A stretch of 11,782 nucleotides of DNA from JAJYTL01 sp046705265 (GTDB lineage: Bacteria > Pseudomonadota > Alphaproteobacteria > Ferrovibrionales > Ferrovibrionaceae). Both the position numbers and the translations under genes were made by a program. The notes below the pieces were generated by a model. It did not search any database. It was not told the DNA's origin and saw nothing but the letters and a program-made list of their open reading frames with translations. Of this stretch, positions 1 to 7,116 are shown piece by piece. Position 1 is the stretch's first letter; each line of letters begins with the position of its first letter. The stretch is from NCBI GenBank assembly GCA_046705265.1, contig JBJKQL010000132.1:1-11782 (forward strand), given 5' to 3'.

Positions 1-1472
1 AGCTGCCGCCCGTCTTGAGCGCGCCAAAGCCGAAGACTGCGCCGCCGATAGTGGCTCCCGGAGTGCATTTCGTTCTCAAGGGCGTCCGAATCAACAAGTC
101 GCACTTTCTGACCCCCGCAGAGCTCGCGGCGATCTATCGACCCTATATCGGCCACACCGTCCAGTTCTCGGACCTGCAGCGGATCGTCGAAGAGATCAAT
201 GCGCTTTATCGCAGAAAGGGGGTCGTCACGGCGCGGGCGGTGCTGCCGCCGCAACGGATCGTCAACGGCGTCGTGCGCATCGATCTGGTCGAGGGCAAGA
301 TCGGGAAGGTCAAGATCCAAGGGAATACCATCACCCGCTCGAGCTATATTGCCTCGCGAATCGATGCCGTTCCCGGGCAGGTGGTCGATGCCAAGAAGCT
401 CGAGGGGCAGCTGATTTATTTTAATCGCACCAACCAGACGCAGCTGCACGCGAGCCTCCAGCCTGGTGCGTCCTTTGGCCTGACCGACATTCTTCTGCGG
501 GCGAGCGAGCCGTCCCTTGCGCAGATCGAGCTCTTCGGCGACAACGAGGGCGTCCCCTCGACCGGGGCCGACGAAGGCGGGGTCTATATCCGGGACAACA
601 AGCTTCTGGGGCTTGGCGACGATCTAGAGCTTTATGGCGTGCGATCGGCCGGCAGCACCACCGGCAACGTCATTTACACCATTCCGTTCGACCGTTGGGG
701 CGGCACGGTAGGGCTGAGCTTTGCCCGCGGCCAGATCAAGATCGTGAGCGGACCGGCGCAGCCGCTTGAGATCACAGGCAGCTCGTGGACCGGCGCCGTG
801 AACCTGATCCAGCCGTTCTTCGTTACCGACCGGTGGAAGCTTTCGGGGGCGCTCGAATTCGCGCGCGATACCTCGAACACGGCGCTCTCCGGCACCTCGC
901 TCGGCACCACTTTCGTCAACAAGACGTCGTTCGGCATGCGAGCGCAATATATTGCGTCCACCCGCTATGCCCTCTTTACTTTCTCGCTGACCCCTGAGCG
1001 CGCTCATGGTGCGGCCGGGCTCGGTTCCGCGACGGTGGGCGATGGCACCTTTTCGCTGGTACAGCGCCTGCCGAAGCCCCTCGCGCTTTATTCCGTCGCT
1101 GTGAAGAGTGCCTGGCAGTTTGCCAACCGTGCGACAATCGCGCCCGCCGAGCTGTTCTCGATCGGCGGCGCCAATTCGGTGCGCGGCTACGAGCAGGGTC
1201 TGCTGAGTGGGACGGAGGGTTATTATCTGCAGTTCGAGCTGCATCGCTCCTTCCCGCACCGTATCGACGGCTTTCTGTTTACCGACACCGGCGGCGTCGT
1301 CAATCCGTCGCCCGGTTGGCAGCGGATCACCGGTCTCGGCGCCGGCTTCACGTGGACGTGGCGAGCGCTTACGACATCGCTCGCCGGAGGCTACGCCGCC
1401 GATCAAACCAGTCCTTCGCAGGGCAGCTATCAGGTCAATCTCCGCGTCTCGCTGAATTTCCCGGTGTCGTGA
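1..1472 (+). CDS. Two-partner secretion outer-membrane transporter, ShlB/FhaC/HecB (TpsB) family, 5'-partial
   Basis: TpsB proteins are Omp85-superfamily beta-barrels that bind and export a large TpsA exoprotein across the outer membrane. Numbered from the TTG at 15, residues 18-96 form a POTRA_2-type domain (start HFVLKGVRI, middle YRRKGVVTARAVLPPQ, end VRIDLVEGKIGKV). The rest is the ShlB-type barrel, with the family signature VRGY at residues 389-392 inside SIGGANSVRGYEQG. The chain ends in a beta-strand-like segment (VNLRVSLNF) followed by PVS, then TGA. The frame is already open at base 3 and no signal peptide is visible, so the TTG at 15 is unlikely to be the real start; the gene begins upstream of the window. 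No TpsA-like exoprotein gene lies downstream, so any partner would be upstream or elsewhere. Family assignment is secure; substrate unknown. Confidence 0.9.
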   Translation, partial: LPPVLSAPKPKTAPPIVAPGVHFVLKGVRINKSHFLTPAELAAIYRPYIGHTVQFSDLQRIVEEINALYRRKGVVTARAVLPPQRIVNGVVRIDLVEGKIGKVKIQGNTITRSSYIASRIDAVPGQVVDAKKLEGQLIYFNRTNQTQLHASLQPGASFGLTDILLRASEPSLAQIELFGDNEGVPSTGADEGGVYIRDNKLLGLGDDLELYGVRSAGSTTGNVIYTIPFDRWGGTVGLSFARGQIKIVSGPAQPLEITGSSWTGAVNLIQPFFVTDRWKLSGALEFARDTSNTALSGTSLGTTFVNKTSFGMRAQYIASTRYALFTFSLTPERAHGAAGLGSATVGDGTFSLVQRLPKPLALYSVAVKSAWQFANRATIAPAELFSIGGANSVRGYEQGLLSGTEGYYLQFELHRSFPHRIDGFLFTDTGGVVNPSPGWQRITGLGAGFTWTWRALTTSLAGGYAADQTSPSQGSYQVNLRVSLNFPVS

Positions 1473-2026
1473 TTCATAGGCTCGGACGTCGGCGGCATTC
1501 ATGACCGCGGTCTTGTTTTATGAACGTGCCGTATCGCTCAACTGCGAGATCCAATGCAATCTCGAGTTGCATACGGAAGCCGAAGGTTACGGTTTCGCCC
1601 AGACCCTCATCGCCGCTCCGGGGGCCGGTGCCGAATTTTCGGGCGGCGTCGCGGGAGTATCCGATTCCCTTTACCGCTGCGGGCGGCAGCAACTTGCCGG
1701 TTGCGATGGTTGGCGACACCAAATCGCGCCGCAGAGGATGCGCGATCGATTGCCGCGGCGCGGCCTACGGACTCGACAGAGATGAAGCCGACGCCAATGT
1801 CCTGGTCGCGAGGGCTGGACGGTGAACGGCGCTGAGTCTGGCTGCTAAGCCGGATTGCCGGCAGTCCATCGCTTTTGGGAAGAGGGGGACGTAAGCCATG
1901 GCGATCGCGGCGGGTGGTTGCCGATCATGATTCAGTTCTGCGCTGGAGCCGAAACGTAATAGAATGCATTTGATGGCGCGCAGGATTTGAGCTCGGACGA
2001 GGCGCGTAACGAGCGGAGGCGGTGTC
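1473..2026. other. Intergenic stretch without a supported gene
   Basis: About 550 bases between the transporter and the DUF6961-like gene. Several short ORFs are open on both strands, but none has a good ribosome-binding site or a recognisable product. The self-complementary GACCGCGGTC at 1502-1511 followed by TTGTTTT could act as a weak terminator for the transporter gene. Any promoter for the gene at 2027 should lie near 1940-2000, but I see no clear -35/-10 pair. Confidence 0.5.
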
Positions 2027-2230
2027 ATGGTTGGTGATCGCGACATCTGGCGTGCCGCCGATCTCTTGACCAAGAGGCATGGCTCGAGGGCGGCTTCGAT
2101 CGCTACGGAGCGAGCCAATGAAATGCTGAAAGAGGGTGATGCGGAGGGGCTTGCGGTATGGAGGCGGATCGCCGAAGCCACAGAAGAGCTGCTGCGGGAA
2201 AGGCCCGATAAGGGCGAAGCGGTGAATTGA
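2027..2230 (+). CDS. Small DUF6961-like protein (67 aa)
   Basis: A 67-residue, charged, probably all-helical cytoplasmic protein. Its layout (DIWRAADLLTKRHG near the N-terminus, then ATERANEMLKEGD, then AVWRRIAEATEELLR) matches what I remember of the DUF6961 family of small alphaproteobacterial proteins, whose function is unknown. The start is well supported: GGAGG at 2015-2019 sits 7 bases before the ATG. There is no signal peptide or membrane segment. The stop codon is 8 bases before the ATG of the next gene, so the two are probably co-transcribed and translationally coupled. The family name is from memory of the pattern and is less certain than the gene itself. Confidence 0.75.
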   Translation: MVGDRDIWRAADLLTKRHGSRAASIATERANEMLKEGDAEGLAVWRRIAEATEELLRERPDKGEAVN

Positions 2231-2238
2231 GGGGACCA

Positions 2239-2742
2239 ATGCCCTGTCACGGGTCGGCTTTGCGATTGGCGCTCGTCGCCGGTTTGCTGATGGCACTTCC
2301 TCTACACGCCCACGGCCAGGGGCAGGCGCCGATCTGGCCCGATCCGACGCGGACTCCGGGCGCGACAAACTCTGCCGTTAGCCAGCATACCATCCATAAA
2401 ACCATCTGCATGCCGGGCTGGACCAGCACAGTCCGGCCGGCCGAGGCTTATACCTATGCTCTCAAAGTGAACCAGCTGAGAGACTGGGGTTACGCTGATC
2501 AGAACCCCCATGATTACGAGGAAGACCATTTCATTCCTCTCGAGTTGGGCGGTAGCCCGACATCGCCCCAGAACCTCTGGCCCGAGCCGATCTACGGGGA
2601 GTGGAACGCGCATGAGAAGGACGAGCTCGAGGCCCGCCTGCACGATCTGGTCTGCGCGGGACGCTTGTCGCTCGTAGACGCGCAGCGTGCGATCACCACC
2701 AATTGGGTCGCGGCCTACCGCAAATATGTCGAAGGCGGCTGA
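2239..2742 (+). CDS. Exported HNH-like protein of unknown role (167 aa)
   Basis: The N-terminus (MPCHGSALRLALVAGLLMAL, then small residues to about position 27) is a typical Sec signal peptide, so the product is probably periplasmic or secreted. The mature part holds EEDHFIPLELGG (D96-H97), followed by an Asn in PQNLWPEP and a charged AHEKDELEARLH helix. This D-H...N arrangement resembles HNH/beta-beta-alpha-metal nuclease motifs, and similar small exported proteins are often annotated as HNH-containing hypotheticals. Cys57 and Cys139 could form a disulfide. I chose the ATG at 2239 over the in-frame TTG at 2227 because GAGGGG lies 4-9 bases before it and the signal peptide then starts properly. 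It follows the DUF6961-like gene by 8 bases. Nuclease activity is an inference; the motif may be structural. Confidence 0.8.
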   Translation: MPCHGSALRLALVAGLLMALPLHAHGQGQAPIWPDPTRTPGATNSAVSQHTIHKTICMPGWTSTVRPAEAYTYALKVNQLRDWGYADQNPHDYEEDHFIPLELGGSPTSPQNLWPEPIYGEWNAHEKDELEARLHDLVCAGRLSLVDAQRAITTNWVAAYRKYVEGG

Positions 2743-4172
2743 CACGGGAAGTATCGCCGAGCGGTTTCCTGCTGCGAGCAAAGTGTTGTCGGGAGTGGTC
2801 GTCCACCTGGATGAAGTAGCCGATGGACGCCGTGCCGTCGCGCTTCGTGCGCCGCCCCGAACGTGGATTTCAACGCGCGCTCTTTAATCCTCATCAAGAT
2901 CGCGGCCAAGTTTTCATGGCGTAGAAACCACGAACAGAGGCGTCGAATCTTTTGGCATAGAAACCCGCATCGAACGATGATGAATTCGCGCCCATCGCGG
3001 AGGGCGCAATGAGGACGACGCTCACGCTTGACGGGCGGGCTTCTGGCAAAAGCCCCGGGGATTCTTCGGCTTGAAAGAAAAATCGAATGCCAAGTACTCA
3101 AAGCGCTGATCGCACGCGAGAGCGTGGGACGGCTGGAGCGTCTAGGCGGCCAGCGAGCGGGGCCTAAGAGCACCATGCGGTCGCCGAGCGATTTGGGCGT
3201 CACGCTCGGTGATCACTGAATCCGGGTTGAACCTCCGCGCACAAGAAACGCCGGGTTTGCCGCCTTGCTCAATGCCGGGAGGATTTCGCTCCCGCCATTT
3301 GTGTCGGCGAACTTGTCTTGAGCGACTTGCGGCAGCAGAGGCCATGCTTACGGTCGTTTTGGATATGTCATCCGCTGGCGCGGGCACGGGCACGGGCGCG
3401 GCGCTGGTGCATTTTGCCGATCGCTAAGAGTTATCGAGACGCGGTGTGGAGAGGCCGGCGTCTCCCATGCCGCCGTGACCCAATTGACCGCCGGCGCGAA
3501 GCTTTGGGCATTCGAGAAAATGCTCAGTGATGTCGCCGCGGCCATGTGTTTAGCAGTTACCTATCGGCACGGTTCATTATAAGAGCGGGTGTCTGGCTTG
3601 CTGGAGAACGCTGCAGCGCCCGACCTTCCGTGTCCGGAGGCATCACATGGGTATGGATGGGAGGGCTTGCGGCAGTGCTTCAGCCCGCCAGTCTTGTGGC
3701 AATGGCCCTGCTGGCGGAGAGCCGCGATGGAGGCGGCCAGCAAGTGCCTGCTTACGTCCGGCCGCCGTTCCACAGGCTGCATGAGGTCGATGCCGCAGGT
3801 CATCGCGTGGGCCGGGTGAGGGTTAAGAATTGCGCCGCATTTATCGCCCCTCTGCGGAACCGAGGGCATGACGGCACGGCCATTAGATGACGGCGGGGTC
3901 TCGAGGCCGCGTCTCCGAAGAACCAGAGCCTGCGAGGAGCAGTTCTCCTCAAGCCGCAATTTTGGCCTGCGGCACCGACAAGCGGATCGAATCTCACAAA
4001 GACAGAGCGTTGCCACATCTTTGCTGCTTGTCGATTTGGTCGGGCGACCGCATCTGAGAAACTTGACTATCTGCGTCTATTCGTGGCGCTGCGTCAGTGC
4101 TATTTGTCCGCCCTGGACGTGCGGGACCGGCGGGTGAGGACCTGTTGAGACCTCTCGGAAGCGAATTTGCAA
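2743..4172. other. Long gene-poor stretch (about 1.4 kb)
   Basis: I found no ORF here with a recognisable domain and a credible ribosome-binding site. The longest frames are 162 aa (2715-3203, minus), 151 aa (3561-4016, minus) and 114 aa (3546-3890, plus). They are rich in Arg, Ser and Pro, overlap one another, and look like the open shadow frames expected in GC-rich DNA. A short run of CGGGCA/CGGGCG units is present near 3380-3400. Two imperfect copies of a 13-base word (TGGCGTAGAAACC and TGGCATAGAAACC) lie 36 bases apart at 2917 and 2953. The stretch may hold decayed genes, regulatory RNA, or the leader of the gene at 4173. Confidence 0.5.
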
Positions 4173-5387
4173 ATGAGACGAAGCAAAATGCCAAACATTC
4201 GTAAGCTGGCCGCGGCACTCATTCTCGGGTTGGCGATTGTATTTGCACCGCGCGGTTCTGCCGCGCAGGTCGGGGTCGCGATCGCGGTCACGATTCCGCC
4301 GCCGCCCTTGCCGATTTACTACCAGCCGCCGTGTCCCGGGCCGAGATTTATCTGGACCCCCGGCTATTGGGCATGGGGACCCTATGGTTATTACTGGGTT
4401 CCCGGGACGTGGGTTCTGGCGCCGAGGGTCGGCCTGCTGTGGACGCCGGGTTATTGGGACTGGAATGATGGTTATTACCTGTGGCGCCCCGGGTACTGGG
4501 GACGGCGCGTTGGCTATTACGGCGGCATCGACTATGGCTTTGGCTATACGCGCTTCGGTTACGTCGGCGGCTTTTGGCGCGGTGGGAGGTTCTTCTATAA
4601 CCGAAACGTCAACAACGTGAACGTCGCCGTCATTCACGACACCTACGTTCGGAGGGTTGGGCCGAGGGTGACGATGGACCCGGTGAGCTACAACGGCGGG
4701 CCGGGTGGTGTCGCCGTACGGCCGAACCGTGCCCAAGAGGTGTACGCGCGCGAGCGGCATTTTCGACCAACGCCGGCGCAATTCCGACAGGAACGCTATG
4801 CCCGCGGCATAAAAGGGATGCGCGCGTCCTTCAATCGCGGCCGTCCCGTCATCGCGGCGACTGCGCGACCGGGCGTGTTCCGAGGACGAGGCGTGGTGGC
4901 GGCCTTGAGGGCCGGTGGCCGGTATCAACCGCATCCGAGATTGATGGAGAGGCATCGGAATCTTTCTCGGCCGGCGACGAATTCTACCCGACGCGGCTCG
5001 CCGCGCGTTTTCAGGGGATCCCGTGTGCGGCCAGGGGCCCGGGCCGGCGCTCCCTACCGTCCGTCCCCAATGCGGGTCGAGAGAATGCGGAATACTCGAA
5101 GGCCGCCCGCGAATTTATCTCGCAATGCGGGGCCTCGTGTTCTCAGGGGACAACACGGCGCACGGCCGGCTATGAGGCCTCGCGGTCACTATCATCCATT
5201 CGGAGGGCAGATGGCACGGCAGCGGAACTTTTCGCGGCCGCCAGCGCACTTTAATCGGCCGGCGACGCCGCAGTTTCGACGTCCGCCGGTCAATCCGCGC
5301 CAGCAACGGCGGGCAAGTGAACGAGGCGGGAGACGCCCGGGCTTTAGGGCCCAAGATCAGAGCCATGGTCCGGGGGGTCGGCCCTAA
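4173..5387 (+). CDS. Exported YXWGXW-repeat protein with Arg/Pro-rich repetitive tail
   Basis: The N-terminus (MRRSKMPNIRKLAAALILGL onward) is a signal peptide ending near residue 31. Residues about 45-145 contain repeated aromatic units of the YXWGXW type: WTPGYWAWGP, YYWVPGTW, WTPGYWDWND and WRPGYWG, followed by a Gly/Tyr/Phe segment. The family is envelope-associated and functionally uncharacterised. A conserved-looking block VAVIHDTY and VSYNGGPGGVAVRP follows. From about residue 195 the protein is extremely Arg-rich and Pro-rich, with three imperfect units of about 45 residues. Possible starts are TTG 4167, ATG 4173 and ATG 4188; I took 4173 (GGAA at 4157-4160 is a weak, distant ribosome-binding site), but 4188 (MPNIRKL) also gives a good signal peptide. 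The strongly basic tail suggests binding to LPS, peptidoglycan or nucleic acid, which is inference only. Confidence 0.85.
   Translation: MRRSKMPNIRKLAAALILGLAIVFAPRGSAAQVGVAIAVTIPPPPLPIYYQPPCPGPRFIWTPGYWAWGPYGYYWVPGTWVLAPRVGLLWTPGYWDWNDGYYLWRPGYWGRRVGYYGGIDYGFGYTRFGYVGGFWRGGRFFYNRNVNNVNVAVIHDTYVRRVGPRVTMDPVSYNGGPGGVAVRPNRAQEVYARERHFRPTPAQFRQERYARGIKGMRASFNRGRPVIAATARPGVFRGRGVVAALRAGGRYQPHPRLMERHRNLSRPATNSTRRGSPRVFRGSRVRPGARAGAPYRPSPMRVERMRNTRRPPANLSRNAGPRVLRGQHGARPAMRPRGHYHPFGGQMARQRNFSRPPAHFNRPATPQFRRPPVNPRQQRRASERGGRRPGFRAQDQSHGPGGRP
4866..5267 (+). repeat. Three imperfect tandem units (about 45 aa each) in the tail of the YXWGXW protein
   Basis: The encoded units begin RPGVFRGRG (about 4866-5000), SPRVFRGSRVRPG (about 5001-5132) and GPRVLRGQHGARP (about 5133-5267). 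Each runs through an R/G-Y-x-P segment (GGRYQPHPR, GAPYRPSPM, GHYHPFGGQ), then an Arg/Asn block (MERHRNLSRPA, VERMRNTRRPPA, MARQRNFSRPPA). Similarity is clear at protein level and weak at DNA level, so the duplication is old. The boundaries are approximate. Confidence 0.7.
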
Positions 5388-6030
5388 GCGTCCGTTCACA
5401 GTTCCGGGGACGATTGTATTGTCCGGCCTTGCTCAAGACGCAGCAGCAGATGGATACCACTGATCGGGCGCGCAAGAAGAAGGACCGCCGATTACGACGG
5501 CGCGCGACGGGAGGAGCACCTCGGTCGCAGAATCCACGACATTATGGCGCAACCGGTAACGCTGCGTGATTGTGCGGTGATGCAATGACCCCTGTAAAGT
5601 GGACTATTCCGCTAAGAGTCGGCTTTCCCGCGCGGGATCGCGGTTCCTGGTTTTGGTTCCTCCGAGGTTGCCCCGCGGTCAAGGCGTTTGCACCGGCAAG
5701 GATCCAAAATAATCAGAAGGCCGTCTCGGAGAGCGCGACGGGTGGCCGGATTTAGCAGCGAGTGTGCGCTGGTTTCGCCGTCTTGCCTTCCCTATTCCGT
5801 TGCCATTATCGTTCGCTGCCAGCGGTGGTGCGTGGTCGGTACCGCGATCCTCGTCCTCGATCATCGCCGGCCTTACCTGAGAAAATTCCGGTCGAGAGAC
5901 AGACTTGGGCTTGAGACGGCACGCGGTCAATGCCGATATTCCATTCATATCAGTAGCTTACGGCGTACTCCAGCGCACGACAGGCGGCTTGAGGAAGCTC
6001 CAGCGAACTCAGGGATACGAGAGACGGTTC
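5388..6030. other. Gene-poor stretch between the YXWGXW gene and higA
   Basis: No gene here can be firmly supported. A weak hairpin (CCGG-GAC paired with GTC-CGG, about 5414-5438) follows the YXWGXW gene but lacks a T-tract. A perfect 10-base palindrome CCCGCGCGGG lies near 5628. A very basic 38-codon ORF starts at an ATG near 5451 without a ribosome-binding site. One small minus-strand ORF (5679-5864) is listed separately at low confidence. Confidence 0.45.
5679..5864 (-). CDS. Possible small protein with a PLAANDN motif (61 aa)
   Basis: The ATG at 5864 is preceded by AAGG at a 6-base spacing. The product starts MIEDEDRGTDHAPPLAANDN and ends in a basic, Pro/Ser-rich segment. The short motif LAANDN recurs in small hypothetical proteins and protein tails of alphaproteobacteria, which is the only reason to list it. 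The same frame is open further upstream to 5948. No function can be assigned, and it may be a chance ORF or the decayed tail of a larger gene. Confidence 0.25.
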   Translation of the reverse strand: MIEDEDRGTDHAPPLAANDNGNGIGKARRRNQRTLAAKSGHPSRSPRRPSDYFGSLPVQTP

Positions 6031-6053
6031 AAAAAAATTTCGCACAACGGCGA
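6031..6053 (-). terminator. Possible intrinsic terminator after higA
   Basis: Read on the minus strand, directly after the higA stop region there is a short stem TCGC-CGTTGT-GCGA followed by AA and seven consecutive T residues. The stem is only 4 bp, so the hairpin is weak, but the T-tract and position are right for ending the higBA transcript. Confidence 0.35.
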
Positions 6054-6434
6054 TCACGCGGCTTTCTCCGTCCGCGAGGGACGGATCAGCACTTCGGCGG
6101 ATATGCCGAGGTGCTCGTGCAGGCGCCGGATCATGCCGATCGACAGGCTGCGCTTGCGATTCAGGACCTCCGCGACGCGCGTTCGCGTTCCGATGAGGGG
6201 TTCCAGGTCCTTGCGCGAAAGACCCTGCTGCTCCATTCGGAACTTGATCGCTTCGACCGGATCAGGCGGGTCCATTGGGTAGTGCTCCGCCTCGTAGGTA
6301 TCGATCAGCGTCGCCAGCACGTCGAGCCGATCACCCTTCGGTGTGCCGCTTTTCGCACCCCAAAGACGCTCGACCTCGGTGAGGGCTTTCTCATAGTCCG
6401 CCTTCGTCCGAATCGGCTTCAGCTCATTCGCCAT
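6054..6434 (-). CDS. higA: HigA-type antitoxin, HTH (Xre-like) transcriptional regulator (126 aa)
   Basis: Antitoxin of a type II HigBA module: it neutralises the HigB ribonuclease and represses its own operon. Residues about 60-115 form a Cro/C1-type helix-turn-helix (VEAIKFRMEQQGLSRKDLEP, then RTRVAEVLNRKRSLS and IRRLHEHLGI). The N-terminal part (DYEKALTEVERLW, then DRLDVLATLIDTYEAEHYP) is typical of the E. coli-type HigA family. It overlaps the end of higB by 11 bases. Its own Shine-Dalgarno GGAGG lies inside higB, 6 bases before the ATG, so it is well placed for coupled translation. Toxin-first order is the norm for higBA. Confidence 0.93.
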   Translation of the reverse strand: MANELKPIRTKADYEKALTEVERLWGAKSGTPKGDRLDVLATLIDTYEAEHYPMDPPDPVEAIKFRMEQQGLSRKDLEPLIGTRTRVAEVLNRKRSLSIGMIRRLHEHLGISAEVLIRPSRTEKAA

Positions 6435-6747
6435 GTTCCACCTCCGTCACGTCGATCCGGTCATAGTCCTTGTGCGTGCCGATCCATTTGATCCAGACAA
6501 TGCCCTTCTCAAAATCGACCGCTACGACCAGCCGGTATGCGTTGCCCTTCACGTTGAAGACGATGCGCTCGGCCGTCACGATGCTGGCGGTGGCATAGGA
6601 CCGCTTCACCTCGGCCGTGCTTGTCCAGTGCGCCTTCCTGACCTCTTCGAACCAAGCATCCAGCGCGGCCTTGACCGCCGGCTGGTCCTTGTGCCCGGCG
6701 AGCGATTCGACAAACTCCCGCAAGGTTCGCCGGGCGATGATCCGCAT
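6424..6747 (-). CDS. higB: HigB-type toxin, RelE-like mRNA interferase (107 aa)
   Basis: HigB toxins cleave mRNA at the ribosome. The start MRIIARRTLREFVESL is the usual N-terminus of the HigB_toxin family, followed by WFEEVRKAHWTSTAEVKRSY, AERIVFNVKGNAYRLVVAVDF and WIKWIGTHKDYDRIDV, covering the whole family length. The late GTHKDYDRID segment is the conserved C-terminal motif. It appears intact, with no frameshift. No Shine-Dalgarno precedes the ATG; the bases between the putative -10 box and the ATG are too few for a normal leader, so the first cistron may be translated from a leaderless transcript. First gene of the pair, overlapping higA. Confidence 0.93.
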   Translation of the reverse strand: MRIIARRTLREFVESLAGHKDQPAVKAALDAWFEEVRKAHWTSTAEVKRSYATASIVTAERIVFNVKGNAYRLVVAVDFEKGIVWIKWIGTHKDYDRIDVTEVEHGE

Positions 6748-6755
6748 GAGGGCAC

Positions 6756-6782
6756 TTTATCATGCGCCCATTTTGGGCGCAA
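6756..6782 (-). promoter_or_regulatory. higBA promoter with overlapping inverted-repeat operator
   Basis: A perfect 7-bp inverted repeat TGCGCCC-ATTTT-GGGCGCA occupies 6763-6781. On the minus strand a -35-like TTGCGC (6782-6777) and a -10-like GATAAA (6761-6756) enclose it, 15 bases apart. HigA proteins bind palindromes at their own promoter, so this is the likely operator. The ATG at 6747 is only 8 bases after the -10 box. The inverted repeat is seen directly; the promoter boxes are approximate. Confidence 0.6.
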
Positions 6783-6798
6783 CCCTTCTCCATCAATA

Positions 6799-6824
6799 CA
6801 GGAAGCGTCCCGCTTCCTGATTTT
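6799..6824 (+). terminator. Perfect 9-bp hairpin followed by a short T-run
   Basis: CAGGAAGCG-TCC-CGCTTCCTG (6799-6819) is a perfect 9-bp stem with a 3-base loop, followed by ATTTT. It resembles an intrinsic terminator on the plus strand, but no plus-strand gene lies just upstream. It ends exactly where the large inverted repeat begins, so it could be part of that element or insulate it. Confidence 0.4.
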
Positions 6825-6962
6825 CCATTGGTGCCTGGCGAGCTTCCGCCGGGCCGGTCGAGGCGGGCTGTCAAGGCCGAGAGCCGCACTTTGCGGTGGC
6901 GCGAAGCGCCAGCCTTGACAGCCCGACGCGGCCCGGCAGGCTTGCCGGCAAGCACCAATGGA
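6824..6962. repeat. Large imperfect inverted repeat with two internal hairpins (cloverleaf-like)
   Basis: The left arm (6824-6877) starts TCCATTGGTGC and ends GGGCTGTCAAGGC; the right arm (6912-6962) starts GCCTTGACAGCCC and ends GCACCAATGGA. The ends pair perfectly (11 bp outer, 13 bp inner) and the middle pairs with a few mismatches and gaps around CCGGGCCG. The 34-base loop (6878-6911) itself holds two back-to-back perfect hairpins, CCGCA-CTT-TGCGG (6884-6896) and TGGCGC-GAA-GCGCCA (6897-6911). The whole can fold as a long stem capped by two small arms, in DNA or RNA. It lies between higBA and the primase remnant and encodes no convincing protein. Candidates are a MITE-like element, a replication or transfer origin, or a structured RNA. 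Confidence 0.8.
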
Positions 6963-7116
6963 TTTCCGGTGCCGCTCTCCGGCGCCAGACTCGACCCCTT
7001 GTGAGGCTGTTTCGATTCCCGCCGTGGGGCACATTCCGGTAAAATGATGCGTTGCTTGCTGGTCAGAACCTCGGCCGGCTGCGGCAGAAAGTCTCCACAG
7101 AAATGGACGCCTTACG

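Noticed and set aside
624..1502. 292-aa open frame on the minus strand
   Set aside because: It lies antisense to the well-supported transporter gene, is Arg/Gly-rich, has no domain, and is a typical GC-rich shadow.
2917..2965. Two 13-base near-repeats 36 bases apart, considered as a CRISPR-like or iteron array
   Set aside because: Only two copies with one mismatch, no third unit, and no cas or rep gene nearby.
2715..3203. 162-aa open frame on the minus strand in the gene-poor stretch
   Set aside because: No recognisable domain or good ribosome-binding site; it overlaps the end of the HNH-like gene and has the composition of a chance frame.
4077..4955. 292-aa open frame on the minus strand
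   Set aside because: It is antisense to the YXWGXW gene; its Pro/Arg-rich sequence simply mirrors the repetitive sense strand.
5451..5569. Very basic 38-codon ORF
   Set aside because: No ribosome-binding site and no recognisable similarity; likely chance.
7000..7040. tRNA 3'-end-like sequence (TTTCGATTCCC...) suggestive of an attachment site
   Set aside because: The T-arm does not pair correctly and no tRNA body precedes it.
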